Shown one piece after another: positions 17,398 through 24,857 of a stretch of 64,000 bases of DNA; position 1 is the stretch's first letter; every line of letters starts with the position of its first letter. The position numbers were made by a program, and so were the translations under genes. The notes under the pieces were generated by a model that made no database searches, was not told the DNA's origin, and saw nothing but the letters and a program-made list of their open reading frames with translations. The DNA comes from Bacillus haynesii (GTDB lineage: Bacteria; Bacillota; Bacilli; Bacillales; Bacillaceae), in assembly GCF_001969855.1 (NCBI RefSeq), contig NZ_MRBL01000002.1, forward strand, positions 1 to 64,000, in the 5' to 3' direction.

Positions 17398-18528
17398 TTG
17401 GACATTTTATGGTTTATTCCTACTCATGGCGACGGACGTTATCTCGGTACAAACACGGGAGGAAGAGCTGCAGATCACACCTATTTTCAGCAGGTAGCGC
17501 AGGCGGCTGACAGGCTTGGGTATACAGGGGTTCTTCTTCCGACGGGAAGATCGTGCGAAGACCCGTGGATTACCGCCGCCGCTCTGGCGTCAGTTACGAA
17601 AAATCTGAAGTTTTTAGTCGCTGTAAGACCCGGTTTGATGCAGCCGTCGGTTGCGGCGCGGATGGCTTCGACATTCGACCGGCTTGCAGAGGGCAGGCTC
17701 CTCATCAATGTGGTCGCCGGCGGTGATCCGTATGAATTAGCCGGAGACGGCCTGTTTGTCAGCCATGATGAACGGTATGAAGCGACAAATGAGTTTCTCG
17801 ACATATGGCGGTCGCTTTTAAAGGGCGAGACTGTCACCTATTCAGGGAAACACTTGAAGACCGAAAACGGCCGCTTGCTTTTCCCGCCCGCCCAACAGCC
17901 TCATCCGCCAATTTATTTTGGCGGCTCGTCAAAGGCCGGGCAGGAGACCGCCGCCAAACACGCAGATGTCTATTTGACATGGGGAGAGCCGCCCCATCTC
18001 GTCAAAGAAAAAATCCAATCTGTCAAAAAGCAGGCTGAAAAAGAAGGGAGAACCGTCCATTTTGGAATCAGGCTGCACGTCATCGTCAGGGAAACGGAAA
18101 AAGAGGCGTGGCAGGCGGCAAATAGACTGATCAGCCACTTGGATGATGAGACGATTGCCGCAGCCCAAAACGCGCTGAAACGGACGGATTCATCAGGGCA
18201 AAAGAGGATGGTTCAGCTTCATCAGGGAAACAGAAGCAACCTCGAGATCAGCCCGAATCTTTGGGCGGGCATCGGACTAGTCAGAGGCGGAGCGGGGACA
18301 GCGCTCGTCGGTGATCCGGAAACGGTGGCCAGCCGGATAAAAGAATACGCCGACCTCGGCATCGAATCCTTTATCTTCTCAGGTTATCCTCATCTTGAAG
18401 AAGCGTACCATTTTGCCGAAAAGGTCTTTCCGCTCCTTCCGTTTCCTACAAAACTTCAAAGAAAAGCGTCAGGCGAAGTCATCGGAAATGATCATTTTCC
18501 GTCGAGGCAAAAGGAAAAAACGATTTAA
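17398..18528 (+). CDS. ssuD: FMNH2-dependent alkanesulfonate monooxygenase
   Basis: 376 residues from TTG 17398 behind AAAGGGGAGATC; a longer frame upstream overlaps ssuC and lacks a ribosome site. It has a luciferase-like TIM barrel with [19 protein letters not shown] at the start and [20 protein letters not shown] in the core, the SsuD signatures. It splits alkanesulfonates to the aldehyde and sulfite, using reduced FMN supplied by a separate reductase that is not encoded here. Last gene of the operon, followed by a terminator. Confidence 0.96.
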   Translation: MDILWFIPTHGDGRYLGTNTGGRAADHTYFQQVAQAADRLGYTGVLLPTGRSCEDPWITAAALASVTKNLKFLVAVRPGLMQPSVAARMASTFDRLAEGRLLINVVAGGDPYELAGDGLFVSHDERYEATNEFLDIWRSLLKGETVTYSGKHLKTENGRLLFPPAQQPHPPIYFGGSSKAGQETAAKHADVYLTWGEPPHLVKEKIQSVKKQAEKEGRTVHFGIRLHVIVRETEKEAWQAANRLISHLDDETIAAAQNALKRTDSSGQKRMVQLHQGNRSNLEISPNLWAGIGLVRGGAGTALVGDPETVASRIKEYADLGIESFIFSGYPHLEEAYHFAEKVFPLLPFPTKLQRKASGEVIGNDHFPSRQKEKTI

Positions 18529-18530
18529 AT

Positions 18531-18560
18531 AAAAAACTCCAGACATTCTGGAGTTTTTTA
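18531..18560. terminator. Bidirectional terminator after ssuD
   Basis: AAAAAACTCCAGA and TCTGGAGTTTTTT form a 13-bp stem around CAT, serving ssuD and the converging gene at 18558. Confidence 0.92.
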
Positions 18561-19016
18561 TCTGTTTTTATAAAATGAAAACATATACGAAAGATGCTGA
18601 ATAATGATCAGCACAAAGATGACGATGATCGGAAAATACGGGATCCTGACTTGGAAAAACGGATAAAAGATCAATAAAAGCGCTGCGACTGGCATCGCCA
18701 CATACAGCACGATATAAGATGTTCTGCATGCTTTTGCGGTAATCATCTGTTCTCTTTCATCCTGTTCTTTAAATTCGTCAGGGACGAGCATAAAGCGCTG
18801 CTTGCGTGAACCGCTTTTTTTCTCCAAGTATGTGTAAATCGAAAGGACGAGCCCAAAGAGAAGGATGGGAATCAGATTAAAAACAAAATGGAGCTCTGAA
18901 GCGTTTGGTTTCAGGCTTTTGGCGATTTGTTCCGATGTGTGAAAAAAGGTTATAAACGTCCAGCATGCGAGTCCGAACAGAAGGATGTGAAAGAAAGTCC
19001 GTGTTATCATATTCAT
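18558..19016 (-). CDS. Four-helix membrane protein coupled to an XRE regulator
   Basis: 152 residues from ATG 19016, whose ATGA overlaps the stop of the upstream XRE gene. Four hydrophobic helices in two pairs (MITRTFFHILLFGLACWTFI, LIPILLFGLVLSIY; SYIVLYVAMPVAALLLIFY, YFPIIVIFVLIIIQHLSYMF) are separated by a cytoplasmic stretch KKSGSRKQRFMLVPDEFKEQ with DEREQMI. Pairs of a short XRE protein and such a membrane protein are common in Firmicutes, and the D-E-R-E-x-x-I motif is typical of the DUF2178-like group. Function unknown; the pair may form a membrane-sensing regulator. Confidence 0.75.
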   Translation of the reverse strand: MNMITRTFFHILLFGLACWTFITFFHTSEQIAKSLKPNASELHFVFNLIPILLFGLVLSIYTYLEKKSGSRKQRFMLVPDEFKEQDEREQMITAKACRTSYIVLYVAMPVAALLLIFYPFFQVRIPYFPIIVIFVLIIIQHLSYMFSFYKNR

Positions 19017-19219
19017 TCGTGTTTGCCTCCCTCTAACCAAAATACGTCTTCCATCTTTAATTGAAATTCCTCGCAAATTTTCAAAGCCAAAAGAAGCGAC
19101 GGGATGTAATTGCCTTTTTCAATGGCTGCAACTGTCTGCCTTGTAACCCCGATCGCCTTTGCAAGGGTTTCCTGTGAATACCCGTATCTTGCTCTCAATT
19201 CTCTAACTCTGTTGTTCAT
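19013..19219 (-). CDS. Small XRE-family transcriptional regulator
   Basis: 68 residues from ATG 19219 (ribosome site AGGTGG). Nearly the whole protein is the helix-turn-helix: NRVRELRARYGYSQETLAKA then IGVTRQTVAAIEKGNYIPSL, ending KICEEFQLKMEDVFWLEGGK. This is the YozG-like group of minimal Cro/CI proteins. It probably binds the tandem dyads immediately upstream and so controls its own two-gene operon, and perhaps the divergent cassette that starts about 550 bases away. Confidence 0.85.
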   Translation of the reverse strand: MNNRVRELRARYGYSQETLAKAIGVTRQTVAAIEKGNYIPSLLLALKICEEFQLKMEDVFWLEGGKHE

Positions 19220-19253
19220 CCTACCACCTGCAATTCTTCGTTTATATAGTATA

Positions 19254-19290
19254 TTTGACATATTGTTAAATGGGTTTGACATAATGTTAA
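19254..19290. promoter_or_regulatory. Tandem dyad operator upstream of the XRE gene
   Basis: TTTGACATATTGTTAA at 19254-19269 and TTTGACATAATGTTAA at 19275-19290 differ at one base and start 21 bases apart, two helix turns. Each is itself a near-palindrome (TTGACA-N3-TGTTAA). This is the expected shape of a cooperative binding site for the small XRE protein encoded next to it. Confidence 0.7.
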
Positions 19291-19768
19291 CTTGATTTTA
19301 CAATATAATCAACATCTTTTGATCTAGGATCGGCAGGTTTTTAACTGTAACATTTAAATTTATACATAAAATTAACAGAAATGGAATAGAGAAAATAGAA
19401 TTATCTCACTTTTTGAAAAATGGGACTTTGAAGGTATTTTGGGGTTCGGATTTCAGAAGAAGGAGGGTCTTATTAGCCGGTTCTTTTTTCTTAATATCCT
19501 TGAAAGACACGAGATTTATAAGAAGAAAAAATGAGAGAGAAAGAAGGAGGAGAAATAAGACAAAAAGATTATAAAGACATCATAGAGTGGAAACGGGGCT
19601 TTCATCTTCTCTTCCAAGCCGAAAAGCGTAGGCCATTAGATTGAAAAACCGAAAGATCCTTAAATAAATAGTTGGAACGTAGTGTTTATGAAATAGGAAA
19701 TTTCATAGATTTCAGTATGAATTTGGATGTGTTACTCTTTGGTTACTTGATAGAAAGGAGGGGGAAAA
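19291..19768. other. Gene-free AT-rich leader before the peptide cassette
   Basis: No convincing reading frame on either strand. A TATAAT at 19304-19309 has no well-placed -35 box. An AGGAGGAG at about 19546 looks like a ribosome site but leads to no frame. The stretch is long enough to hold the promoter and transition-state regulator sites for the peptide gene at 19769. Confidence 0.4.
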
Positions 19769-19981
19769 ATGACATACGCAGCACCTCAGGTTGACTATTC
19801 TGTCAATCCGTCGATCGAAGATCAGGCTTGGTTCTTGGTGTTTGTTGCAGTGCTTTTGGCACTTGGAGCAACTGTTGTTCTTGGCGCCGCTGTATGGTGT
19901 GTGGTGAACGGAAACGGCAGCTTCACGGGATCCGTCAAATGGGCCAGCGGTTTGCAGGTCAGCATCGAATGTAGGAAATAG
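19769..19981 (+). CDS. 70-residue hydrophobic peptide, candidate bacteriocin/RiPP-like precursor
   Basis: ATG 19769 follows a very strong GAAAGGAGGGGG site. Residues 1-19 (MTYAAPQVDYSVNPSIEDQ) are polar and could be a leader. Residues 20-47 form a continuous hydrophobic helix (AWFLVFVAVLLALGATVVLG) ending in Trp-Cys44, and the end GNGSFTGSVKWASGLQVSIE carries Cys68. There is no standard signal peptide. A weak hairpin separates it from the ABC exporter and M50-protease genes, which fits higher expression of the peptide than of the machinery. I do not recognise the family; the precursor role is inferred from neighbours. Confidence 0.65.
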   Translation: MTYAAPQVDYSVNPSIEDQAWFLVFVAVLLALGATVVLGAAVWCVVNGNGSFTGSVKWASGLQVSIECRK

Positions 19982-20022
19982 CCATACTTAAGTATCTGTT
20001 CACAACAAGAGACATATTTAAT

Positions 20023-20055
20023 GAGGCTTAACCGTCTGTGGGGGGCGGTTAGGCT
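20023..20055 (+). terminator. Leaky terminator between the peptide gene and its transporter genes
   Basis: GAGGCTTAACCG at 20023-20034 pairs with CGGTTAGGCTC at 20045-20055 with small mismatches; only TTCCT follows instead of a T run. Partial read-through would give much peptide mRNA and little exporter mRNA. Confidence 0.55.
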
Positions 20056-20087
20056 CTTCCTGACATTAATCATACCCTGGAGGCATT

Positions 20088-20834
20088 ATGTTTATAATAG
20101 ATCATCTGTCTAAAACATATAAAAACAATGTGACTGCCGTTAGCGGGTTTCATATAAAAATCGAAAAAAACCAGATCGTCGCGATTGCGGGTCCGAACGG
20201 TTCAGGGAAGACGACGATCATTAATTCCATTTTAGGAATCATTACACCTACTGAAGGAACCATTCTGTTGGATGACCTGCAGAACACGACGGCGGAATTT
20301 AAGCAGAAATTCGCCTACGTTCCCGATGAACTCCTTTTGCCGGACGCCCTTTCAGCCGCAGAGTATTTGGATTTTGTATCCTCTATGTATCATTGTACAT
20401 CAAATGAAAAACGGAAACAATTAATCGAGCTTTTCGATATGAAAGAGGCTTTACAGGAGCCGATTGAAACGTACTCACACGGAATGAAAAAAAAGACGCA
20501 GCTGATCGCCGCTTTTATGCTGGAGAGCGAATTTGTCATTATGGATGAGCCGTTTCGCGGGCTCGATATTGAAGCGGTCATCAATACGAAAAAGCTGATG
20601 AAGCGCTATACGGCCACGCAAGGGTCGATACTGCTGGCCACCCATGACATGCTTTCTGCGGAAGAATTGTGCGATAAGATTGCGATTATTTCCAAAGGCG
20701 TCAAAATGGATGAAGGAAAAGTCAAAGAATTAAAGGTTAAATACAGCTGTAATTCGCTTGAAGAAGTGTTCTTGAAAGCTTCGATGCTGAGTGATAGGGG
20801 TGCTCATTTTGATCAAATCATTCGAAATTTCTAA
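20088..20834 (+). CDS. ABC transporter ATPase of the peptide cassette
   Basis: 248 residues. ATG 20088 follows TGGAGGC. Walker A GPNGSGKTT, an unusual signature region YSHGMKKKTQLIAAFML (SHGMKKK in place of LSGGQ), Walker B FVIMDEPFRGLD and H-loop ATHDMLS. It is of the CcmA/drug-exporter group whose permeases are separate. The end overlaps the next gene. With that permease it should export the peptide or protect the producer from it. The substrate is inferred from position. Confidence 0.85.
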   Translation: MFIIDHLSKTYKNNVTAVSGFHIKIEKNQIVAIAGPNGSGKTTIINSILGIITPTEGTILLDDLQNTTAEFKQKFAYVPDELLLPDALSAAEYLDFVSSMYHCTSNEKRKQLIELFDMKEALQEPIETYSHGMKKKTQLIAAFMLESEFVIMDEPFRGLDIEAVINTKKLMKRYTATQGSILLATHDMLSAEELCDKIAIISKGVKMDEGKVKELKVKYSCNSLEEVFLKASMLSDRGAHFDQIIRNF

Positions 20835-22269
20835 AATGATGCTGAAAATGTGGCAGAAGGAAATGGGCAAGCTCTTAAATACCGGCACCAAAAAAATGAT
20901 CGCCGCCCTTTTTTTAATTTTGGCGGTTGCGATGGGAAGCATCATTGGCTACAGCTTTACGGGGATGTTTTTAAGCGCTTTTCTGAATGGAGAAATTCGC
21001 TCTCTCGGGTTGTTCGTGATTTCAATGTTCATGAACGTCTCGATTTTTACGTTTGTTTTCTTCATTTTATTTAAAGTAAGGACGCCGGAACAGAACAGCT
21101 TCTCTATGCAGCTAAGCTGGTTCCCGCTGACGGCTTTCGAGAGGAGTCTCGGATATTTTATTCCGTTTGCCGGTGCGGTTTCATTCCTTGTCCTGTTTAT
21201 CATGTCTATTCTGCTGATTCCGAATTTTGTCGCCAGCGGTGTAGGCTTTTGGTTTTCCTTTACGTTTTTTGCCCTGCTTTTTGTACAGATCATTTTTTTC
21301 TTTTCGCTTCTCAACCTTGTTTATAACCTGGTGTATATGGTGATCTTGAAATTCGGTTTTCCGCTGCAAAAATTTTTTTCAATGTTTGTTCTTGTCGTAT
21401 TAGCTGTTATTTACGGATTCACCTCTTTTGATCTGGGGAAGATTCAGAACGCTTATTCAACCTTTGATTATAATCTGACGTATTTTGCAGCGCCGCTGTT
21501 TCTCGTGCTGAACGGTCAGGCGGCAGGCGCCGGAATCATACTGGTGGTGCTGATCTTGGCAGCCGCAGTAACCGCTTCGTTTATGTCGCTGAATGTTGTG
21601 CCGATCCTCACTGAAAAAAAATCATCCAAACTGTTTTCATTTATTAAAATCCCATCGTCAAAACCGCTGTCTTTGGCGGTGAAAGAAATAAAATCACAGG
21701 CCAGAAATGAAGAAAATATTTTAAACTTCATTTTTTTGCTTTTGGCTCTATGCTTTTTAAAATACAAATTTCAGTTCGGATTTATCGGGGAGAGCTATTT
21801 GGTGCTTGGGGGCGTGACAGGGATCATCGCCTTCAATTCGTTCGGCAACGATCTGCGGATGATGCAGATGTATAAGGCGCTTCATTTAAAAACGGCAACG
21901 GTTTTATGGTCCAAATATCTCGGGCTCTGTGTGCTCGGCCTCATTCAGCTCTTTTTGTTTTCCGTGCTGACGTGGACTTTTCCTGAGAGCTTTGCGGTCT
22001 TTGTAAAGACGATTGCCGTGCTGTTAAACTCGATTGCGATGTTCTATTTAGCGGGCATTATTTTTCCGCTTGACCGAAACAACCCTTATATGGGGATCTT
22101 CTCTTTCGGAATGCTCCTAATCTTTATGATTCCGCTGTTTTTCATCGTGAATTATGCGGTCGATAAAGTCACGGGCGAAGCGCTGCTGTTTTTCATACCG
22201 TGCCTTGAATTACTGCTGATCCTGCTTTTATACGGAGGGTTTAAATGGAGGTACCATTATGATCATTAA
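20809..22269 (+). CDS. Polytopic ABC permease of the peptide cassette
   Basis: I take TTG 20809, which has AGGGGTG before it and overlaps the ATPase end by 26 bases; GTG 20791 is also possible. About 486 residues with ten to twelve hydrophobic helices in two halves, joined by a cytoplasmic stretch (VPILTEKKSSKLFSFIKIPS and following, KEIKSQARNEENILN). No family motif is certain, but size and context fit ABC-2-type exporters. It overlaps the following M50 gene (ATGATCATTAA). Confidence 0.75.
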   Translation: MIKSFEISKMMLKMWQKEMGKLLNTGTKKMIAALFLILAVAMGSIIGYSFTGMFLSAFLNGEIRSLGLFVISMFMNVSIFTFVFFILFKVRTPEQNSFSMQLSWFPLTAFERSLGYFIPFAGAVSFLVLFIMSILLIPNFVASGVGFWFSFTFFALLFVQIIFFFSLLNLVYNLVYMVILKFGFPLQKFFSMFVLVVLAVIYGFTSFDLGKIQNAYSTFDYNLTYFAAPLFLVLNGQAAGAGIILVVLILAAAVTASFMSLNVVPILTEKKSSKLFSFIKIPSSKPLSLAVKEIKSQARNEENILNFIFLLLALCFLKYKFQFGFIGESYLVLGGVTGIIAFNSFGNDLRMMQMYKALHLKTATVLWSKYLGLCVLGLIQLFLFSVLTWTFPESFAVFVKTIAVLLNSIAMFYLAGIIFPLDRNNPYMGIFSFGMLLIFMIPLFFIVNYAVDKVTGEALLFFIPCLELLLILLLYGGFKWRYHYDH

Positions 22270-23167
22270 TATGTTGAAATCGCTGGCCGGAATCAAAAAA
22301 ATTCCCTATTTCCCAGAGCATGTGACACTGAACCGGAAGCATATTTCAGATCATGATCTTGATGCTGATTTTCCCATTAATCCGACTGCTTATCAAATGC
22401 TGAAGGAAGTCGACGGGAAAAAAGACGAGCTGGAGATTGCCGAAGCTCTCACAGGCGTGTTTAACGTCAGGGAAGAGGTGCTGCTAAAAGATTTGCACGA
22501 ACTGCTGACAGGGCTCAACCGCCGTTATTTGATCAATTGGAGGTACGGAGAGGGCCCGTCTTTTGTGGGATTGCTTTATCAATTCTTCAGCCAGTATCAT
22601 ATCCGCTACAAGGAAAGGTTTTCAAGCCATTCTGATTCGTTTCTGCTGTTGTACATAAAGTTTCTGCAAGTGATTTCTAAGAAAATCATTGTTTTCTGGC
22701 TCGTCTTTTTGATGTTGTCACTTGCGGCGTACATCGTTGTTCCGGATGGATCGATCGTCGGCATCGCGGCTTATTTTTCCGTCATCTATTTCGGGTTGAT
22801 CACCGGCACGGCGCTTCATGAAGTGGTGCACGGCATCGCGCACCGGAAAGCTGTCCGCAGGAACGGGCCGCAGGGGTTTTTAGCGGCTGATATGATGTCC
22901 GTCAAATTTGTCCGCCCTGTCATGTCGCTGCATGATAGAAGGTCGATTTGGATTACGGCGTTGGGACCGCTTGTTCCAGGTGTGCTCGGTATAGCCGGCG
23001 TGCTGTTTACGATCTTTTTTCTTCAGGAAAACGCGGTTTCCGTCGGGGTGCTTCTGTTCTTTTCCACCTATGCTTTGCATATGATGTATCTGCTTCCGTT
23101 TATGGGTGATGGAAAGTCGATTATGAAACAGCTGATGATTAGAGGAATTGGAGGTAAATCATCATGA
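22259..23167 (+). CDS. PqqD-like domain fused to an M50-type membrane metalloprotease
   Basis: 302 residues from ATG 22259. Residues about 18-96 resemble PqqD/RiPP-recognition domains (PYFPEHVTLNRKHISDHDLD, PINPTAYQMLKEVDGKKDEL, and LHELLTGLNRRYLINW). Then come membrane helices and the zinc motif TALHEVVHGIAHRKAVRRNG (HEVVH), further helices, and FMGDGKSI, which can supply the third metal ligand as the LDG motif does in site-2 proteases. A recognition domain that grips leader peptides, joined to an intramembrane protease, fits maturation of the small hydrophobic peptide. This is inference from domain logic. The end overlaps the next start (ATGA). Confidence 0.8.
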   Translation: MIINMLKSLAGIKKIPYFPEHVTLNRKHISDHDLDADFPINPTAYQMLKEVDGKKDELEIAEALTGVFNVREEVLLKDLHELLTGLNRRYLINWRYGEGPSFVGLLYQFFSQYHIRYKERFSSHSDSFLLLYIKFLQVISKKIIVFWLVFLMLSLAAYIVVPDGSIVGIAAYFSVIYFGLITGTALHEVVHGIAHRKAVRRNGPQGFLAADMMSVKFVRPVMSLHDRRSIWITALGPLVPGVLGIAGVLFTIFFLQENAVSVGVLLFFSTYALHMMYLLPFMGDGKSIMKQLMIRGIGGKSS

Positions 23168-23448
23168 ATACAAACTCTTTCAAGCAGGGACTAATCTTTG
23201 CCAGTTTCTCAAGCTTTCTCGCATTTCCGATGCTTGCGGCTGCGCTTTTGTTTTATCACCTTTTTTCAAATCAAACGAGCAACGATATCTTGTTTAACAG
23301 TTTGTCGTTTGTCATGGAGAGCGAATCGGCTTTTTCATTCCAGGTGAAGCCAAACTTTTTCTTCATTATGATCGGGCTGTTTATCGGCATTTTTATTGTA
23401 ACGGCCGCGATTTCATCAATTTATCAGAAAAAAAAGGGTGAATCTTAA
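23164..23448 (+). CDS. Two-helix membrane protein, possible immunity or accessory factor
   Basis: 94 residues from ATG 23164, overlapping the M50 gene and preceded by GGAGG. One hydrophobic helix near residues 10-33 (GLIFASFSSFLAFPMLAAAL), an outside loop of about 35 residues with no Cys, and a second helix near 66-86 (FFFIMIGLFIGIFIVTAAIS), then a charged tail QKKKGES. The last gene of the cassette is commonly the self-protection gene in toxin operons; that role is a guess. Confidence 0.65.
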   Translation: MNTNSFKQGLIFASFSSFLAFPMLAAALLFYHLFSNQTSNDILFNSLSFVMESESAFSFQVKPNFFFIMIGLFIGIFIVTAAISSIYQKKKGES

Positions 23449-23450
23449 CA

Positions 23451-23480
23451 GAGCTTGCTTTTTGAGGCAGGCTTTTTTTA
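23451..23480 (+). terminator. Terminator of the peptide cassette
   Basis: AGCTTGC at 23451-23457 pairs with GCAGGCT at 23467-23473 (one G-T pair), followed by seven T residues. Confidence 0.8.
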
Positions 23481-23510
23481 TTTGCATCGGCAGTCAGGTT
23501 GTGATAAATT

Positions 23511-23532
23511 TAAATCGTAATAATTACGCTTT
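23511..23532. promoter_or_regulatory. Zur box upstream of rpsN2
   Basis: TAAATCGTAATAATTACGCT with TT following is a near-perfect dyad of the Bacillus Zur type (AAATCGTAAT-N-ATTACGATTT). It lies 22 bases before the start codon, so zinc-loaded Zur should repress the gene. Confidence 0.9.
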
Positions 23533-23554
23533 GGAATGAAGGAGGATACTCAGA

Positions 23555-23824
23555 GTGGCCAAGAAATCAAAAATTGCTAAAGAAAAAAAGCGCCAAAAGC
23601 TTGTTGAACAATATGCGGAACTCAGAAAAGAGCTAAAGGAAAAAGGCGATTACAGAGCTTTGAGCAAGCTTCCGCGAGACTCGGCGCCATCAAGGCTGCA
23701 TAACCGCTGCGAAGTGACCGGAAGGCCGAGAGGATATATGAGAAAGTTTAAAATGTCGCGGATCGCGTTCAGAGAGTTAGCATATAAAGGCCAGGTTCCA
23801 GGTGTAAAGAAATCCAGCTGGTAA
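23555..23824 (+). CDS. rpsN2: Zinc-independent ribosomal protein S14 paralogue
   Basis: 89 residues from GTG 23555 behind GAAGGAGG. It has the long S14 form without the C-x-x-C zinc ribbon: the only Cys is in [20 protein letters not shown]. In B. subtilis this is yhzA/rpsN2, made under zinc starvation to replace the zinc-binding S14 in the 30S subunit. The Zur box in front agrees with that. Confidence 0.96.
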   Translation: MAKKSKIAKEKKRQKLVEQYAELRKELKEKGDYRALSKLPRDSAPSRLHNRCEVTGRPRGYMRKFKMSRIAFRELAYKGQVPGVKKSSW

Positions 23825-23847
23825 TCTGTCAATGTCCGGAAAAAAGC

Positions 23848-23876
23848 CGCCGATGTTTATATCGGCGTTTTTTTTC
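23848..23876 (+). terminator. Terminator of rpsN2
   Basis: CGCCGAT at 23848-23854 pairs with ATCGGCG at 23861-23867, followed by nine T residues. Confidence 0.93.
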
Positions 23877-23896
23877 GACAAATTTTTAATATACCC

Positions 23897-23925
23897 TTGA
23901 CGAAATTTTAATAAACGTGTAACAT
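23897..23925 (+). promoter_or_regulatory. Promoter of tRNA-Gly
   Basis: TTGACG at 23897-23902, a 17-base spacer and TAACAT at 23920-23925, about 40 bases before the tRNA. Confidence 0.7.
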
Positions 23926-23966
23926 AATAAAAGTCAAAACGATGATGTTGTTTTTAGAGATCATAT

Positions 23967-24040
23967 GCGGGTGTAGTTTAGTGGTAAAACCTCAGCCTTC
24001 CAAGCTGATGTCGTGGGTTCGATTCCCATCACCCGCTCCA
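23967..24040 (+). tRNA. tRNA-Gly (TCC), single gene
   Basis: Acceptor GCGGGTG at 23967-23973 pairs with CACCCGC ending at 24036, the anticodon TCC is at 23999-24001, and CCA is encoded at 24038-24040. It stands alone with its own promoter and terminator, unlike the trnD tRNAs. Confidence 0.97.
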
Positions 24041-24054
24041 TACATACTGTTTAT

Positions 24055-24100
24055 AACGCAGTGTTTCGTTTCTCAGATTAAACGAAGCATTGCGTTTTTT
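24055..24100 (+). terminator. Terminator of tRNA-Gly
   Basis: AACGCAGTGTTTCGTTT at 24055-24071 pairs with AAACGAAGCATTGCGTT at 24080-24096 with few mismatches, then a T run. Confidence 0.9.
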
Positions 24101-24118
24101 CATGTATGAAATCATCGT

Positions 24119-24149
24119 AAAAACCTGCTCTTTTCAAGAACAGGTTTTT
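24119..24149 (-). terminator. Terminator overlapping the yhzB stop codon
   Basis: AAAAACCTG and CAGGTTTTT with inner TCTT/AAGA pairing form a hairpin whose right arm includes part of the yhzB stop (24150-24148); the T run faces the minus strand. Confidence 0.75.
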
Positions 24150-24807
24150 ACGGAAAGACAGCTGAGATGTGTTCGCCGCCGTGAATTTGTGCAAACATTT
24201 TTGTCAAAGACTCGAGCAGCCGGCGGGCTTCTTCTTTAGATAATGACGGCCTGAAAAAGACGAGCTGCAAGGCATCTTTTGTTTCCGTTCCTACATGATG
24301 AAGGCTGAGGTTTTCGGTGATCGTACCGAATGTTCCCGCATCATCGGAGAACGCGATGATCTCGTCCGGGCCTCCTGGTTCGATTTTGATCGGACCCTTC
24401 AATTTCCGGGCATCATATATATGAACCGGAATCAAATATTTGAGAGTGAAAAAACGGCTCAGGTCAACCGCTGAATTTTTCGGCTCGACAAAGCGCTGCT
24501 CTTTGATGTCTTCCAACATCCGTTCGAGTCCGCTTTCCCGGCCTGAAAAAGACGGGTTCAGCTCCCTGAAGGCATCATGCCATTCTTTTACGGCTGATTC
24601 ATCTTCGAGACTGCGATCGGCATAGTCAAAAAACAGCGATTCCTGAAAAAGGCGGAGCCGGCCTTTGAGCATTTGCGGGGAGCCGGTGATCTCAATACCT
24701 TGATATAACACAGCGCCAACCTTAAATGAAGGAATGCGATTTAAAATAGCAGGCGCAATTTGCAAACGAACTTCCAATTTAAATTCAACTCCCGTGTCAT
24801 GGTACAC
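24148..24807 (-). CDS. yhzB: B3/B4 tRNA-binding-domain protein YhzB
   Basis: 219 residues from ATG 24807. The whole protein is a B3/B4 domain as found in the beta subunit of phenylalanyl-tRNA synthetase and in free-standing proteins: LEVRLQIAPAILNRIPSFKV at the start, and SAVDLSRFFTLKYLIPVHIY followed by GPDEIIAFSDDAGTFGTITE. Free-standing copies may edit or bind mischarged tRNA, which is not established. It is divergent from queG, another tRNA-related gene, with about 50 bases between the starts. Confidence 0.85.
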   Translation of the reverse strand: MYHDTGVEFKLEVRLQIAPAILNRIPSFKVGAVLYQGIEITGSPQMLKGRLRLFQESLFFDYADRSLEDESAVKEWHDAFRELNPSFSGRESGLERMLEDIKEQRFVEPKNSAVDLSRFFTLKYLIPVHIYDARKLKGPIKIEPGGPDEIIAFSDDAGTFGTITENLSLHHVGTETKDALQLVFFRPSLSKEEARRLLESLTKMFAQIHGGEHISAVFP

Positions 24808-24857
24808 TCTATTATACAGAGAGCGAAAACGAAAACAAAGAAAGGAGGCTCTGCACG

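Noticed and set aside
19301..19309. TATAAT upstream of the peptide cassette as a sigma-A promoter
   Set aside because: The nearest -35-like TTGACA is 22 bases away and part of the XRE dyads, so no acceptable spacing exists; not called as a promoter.
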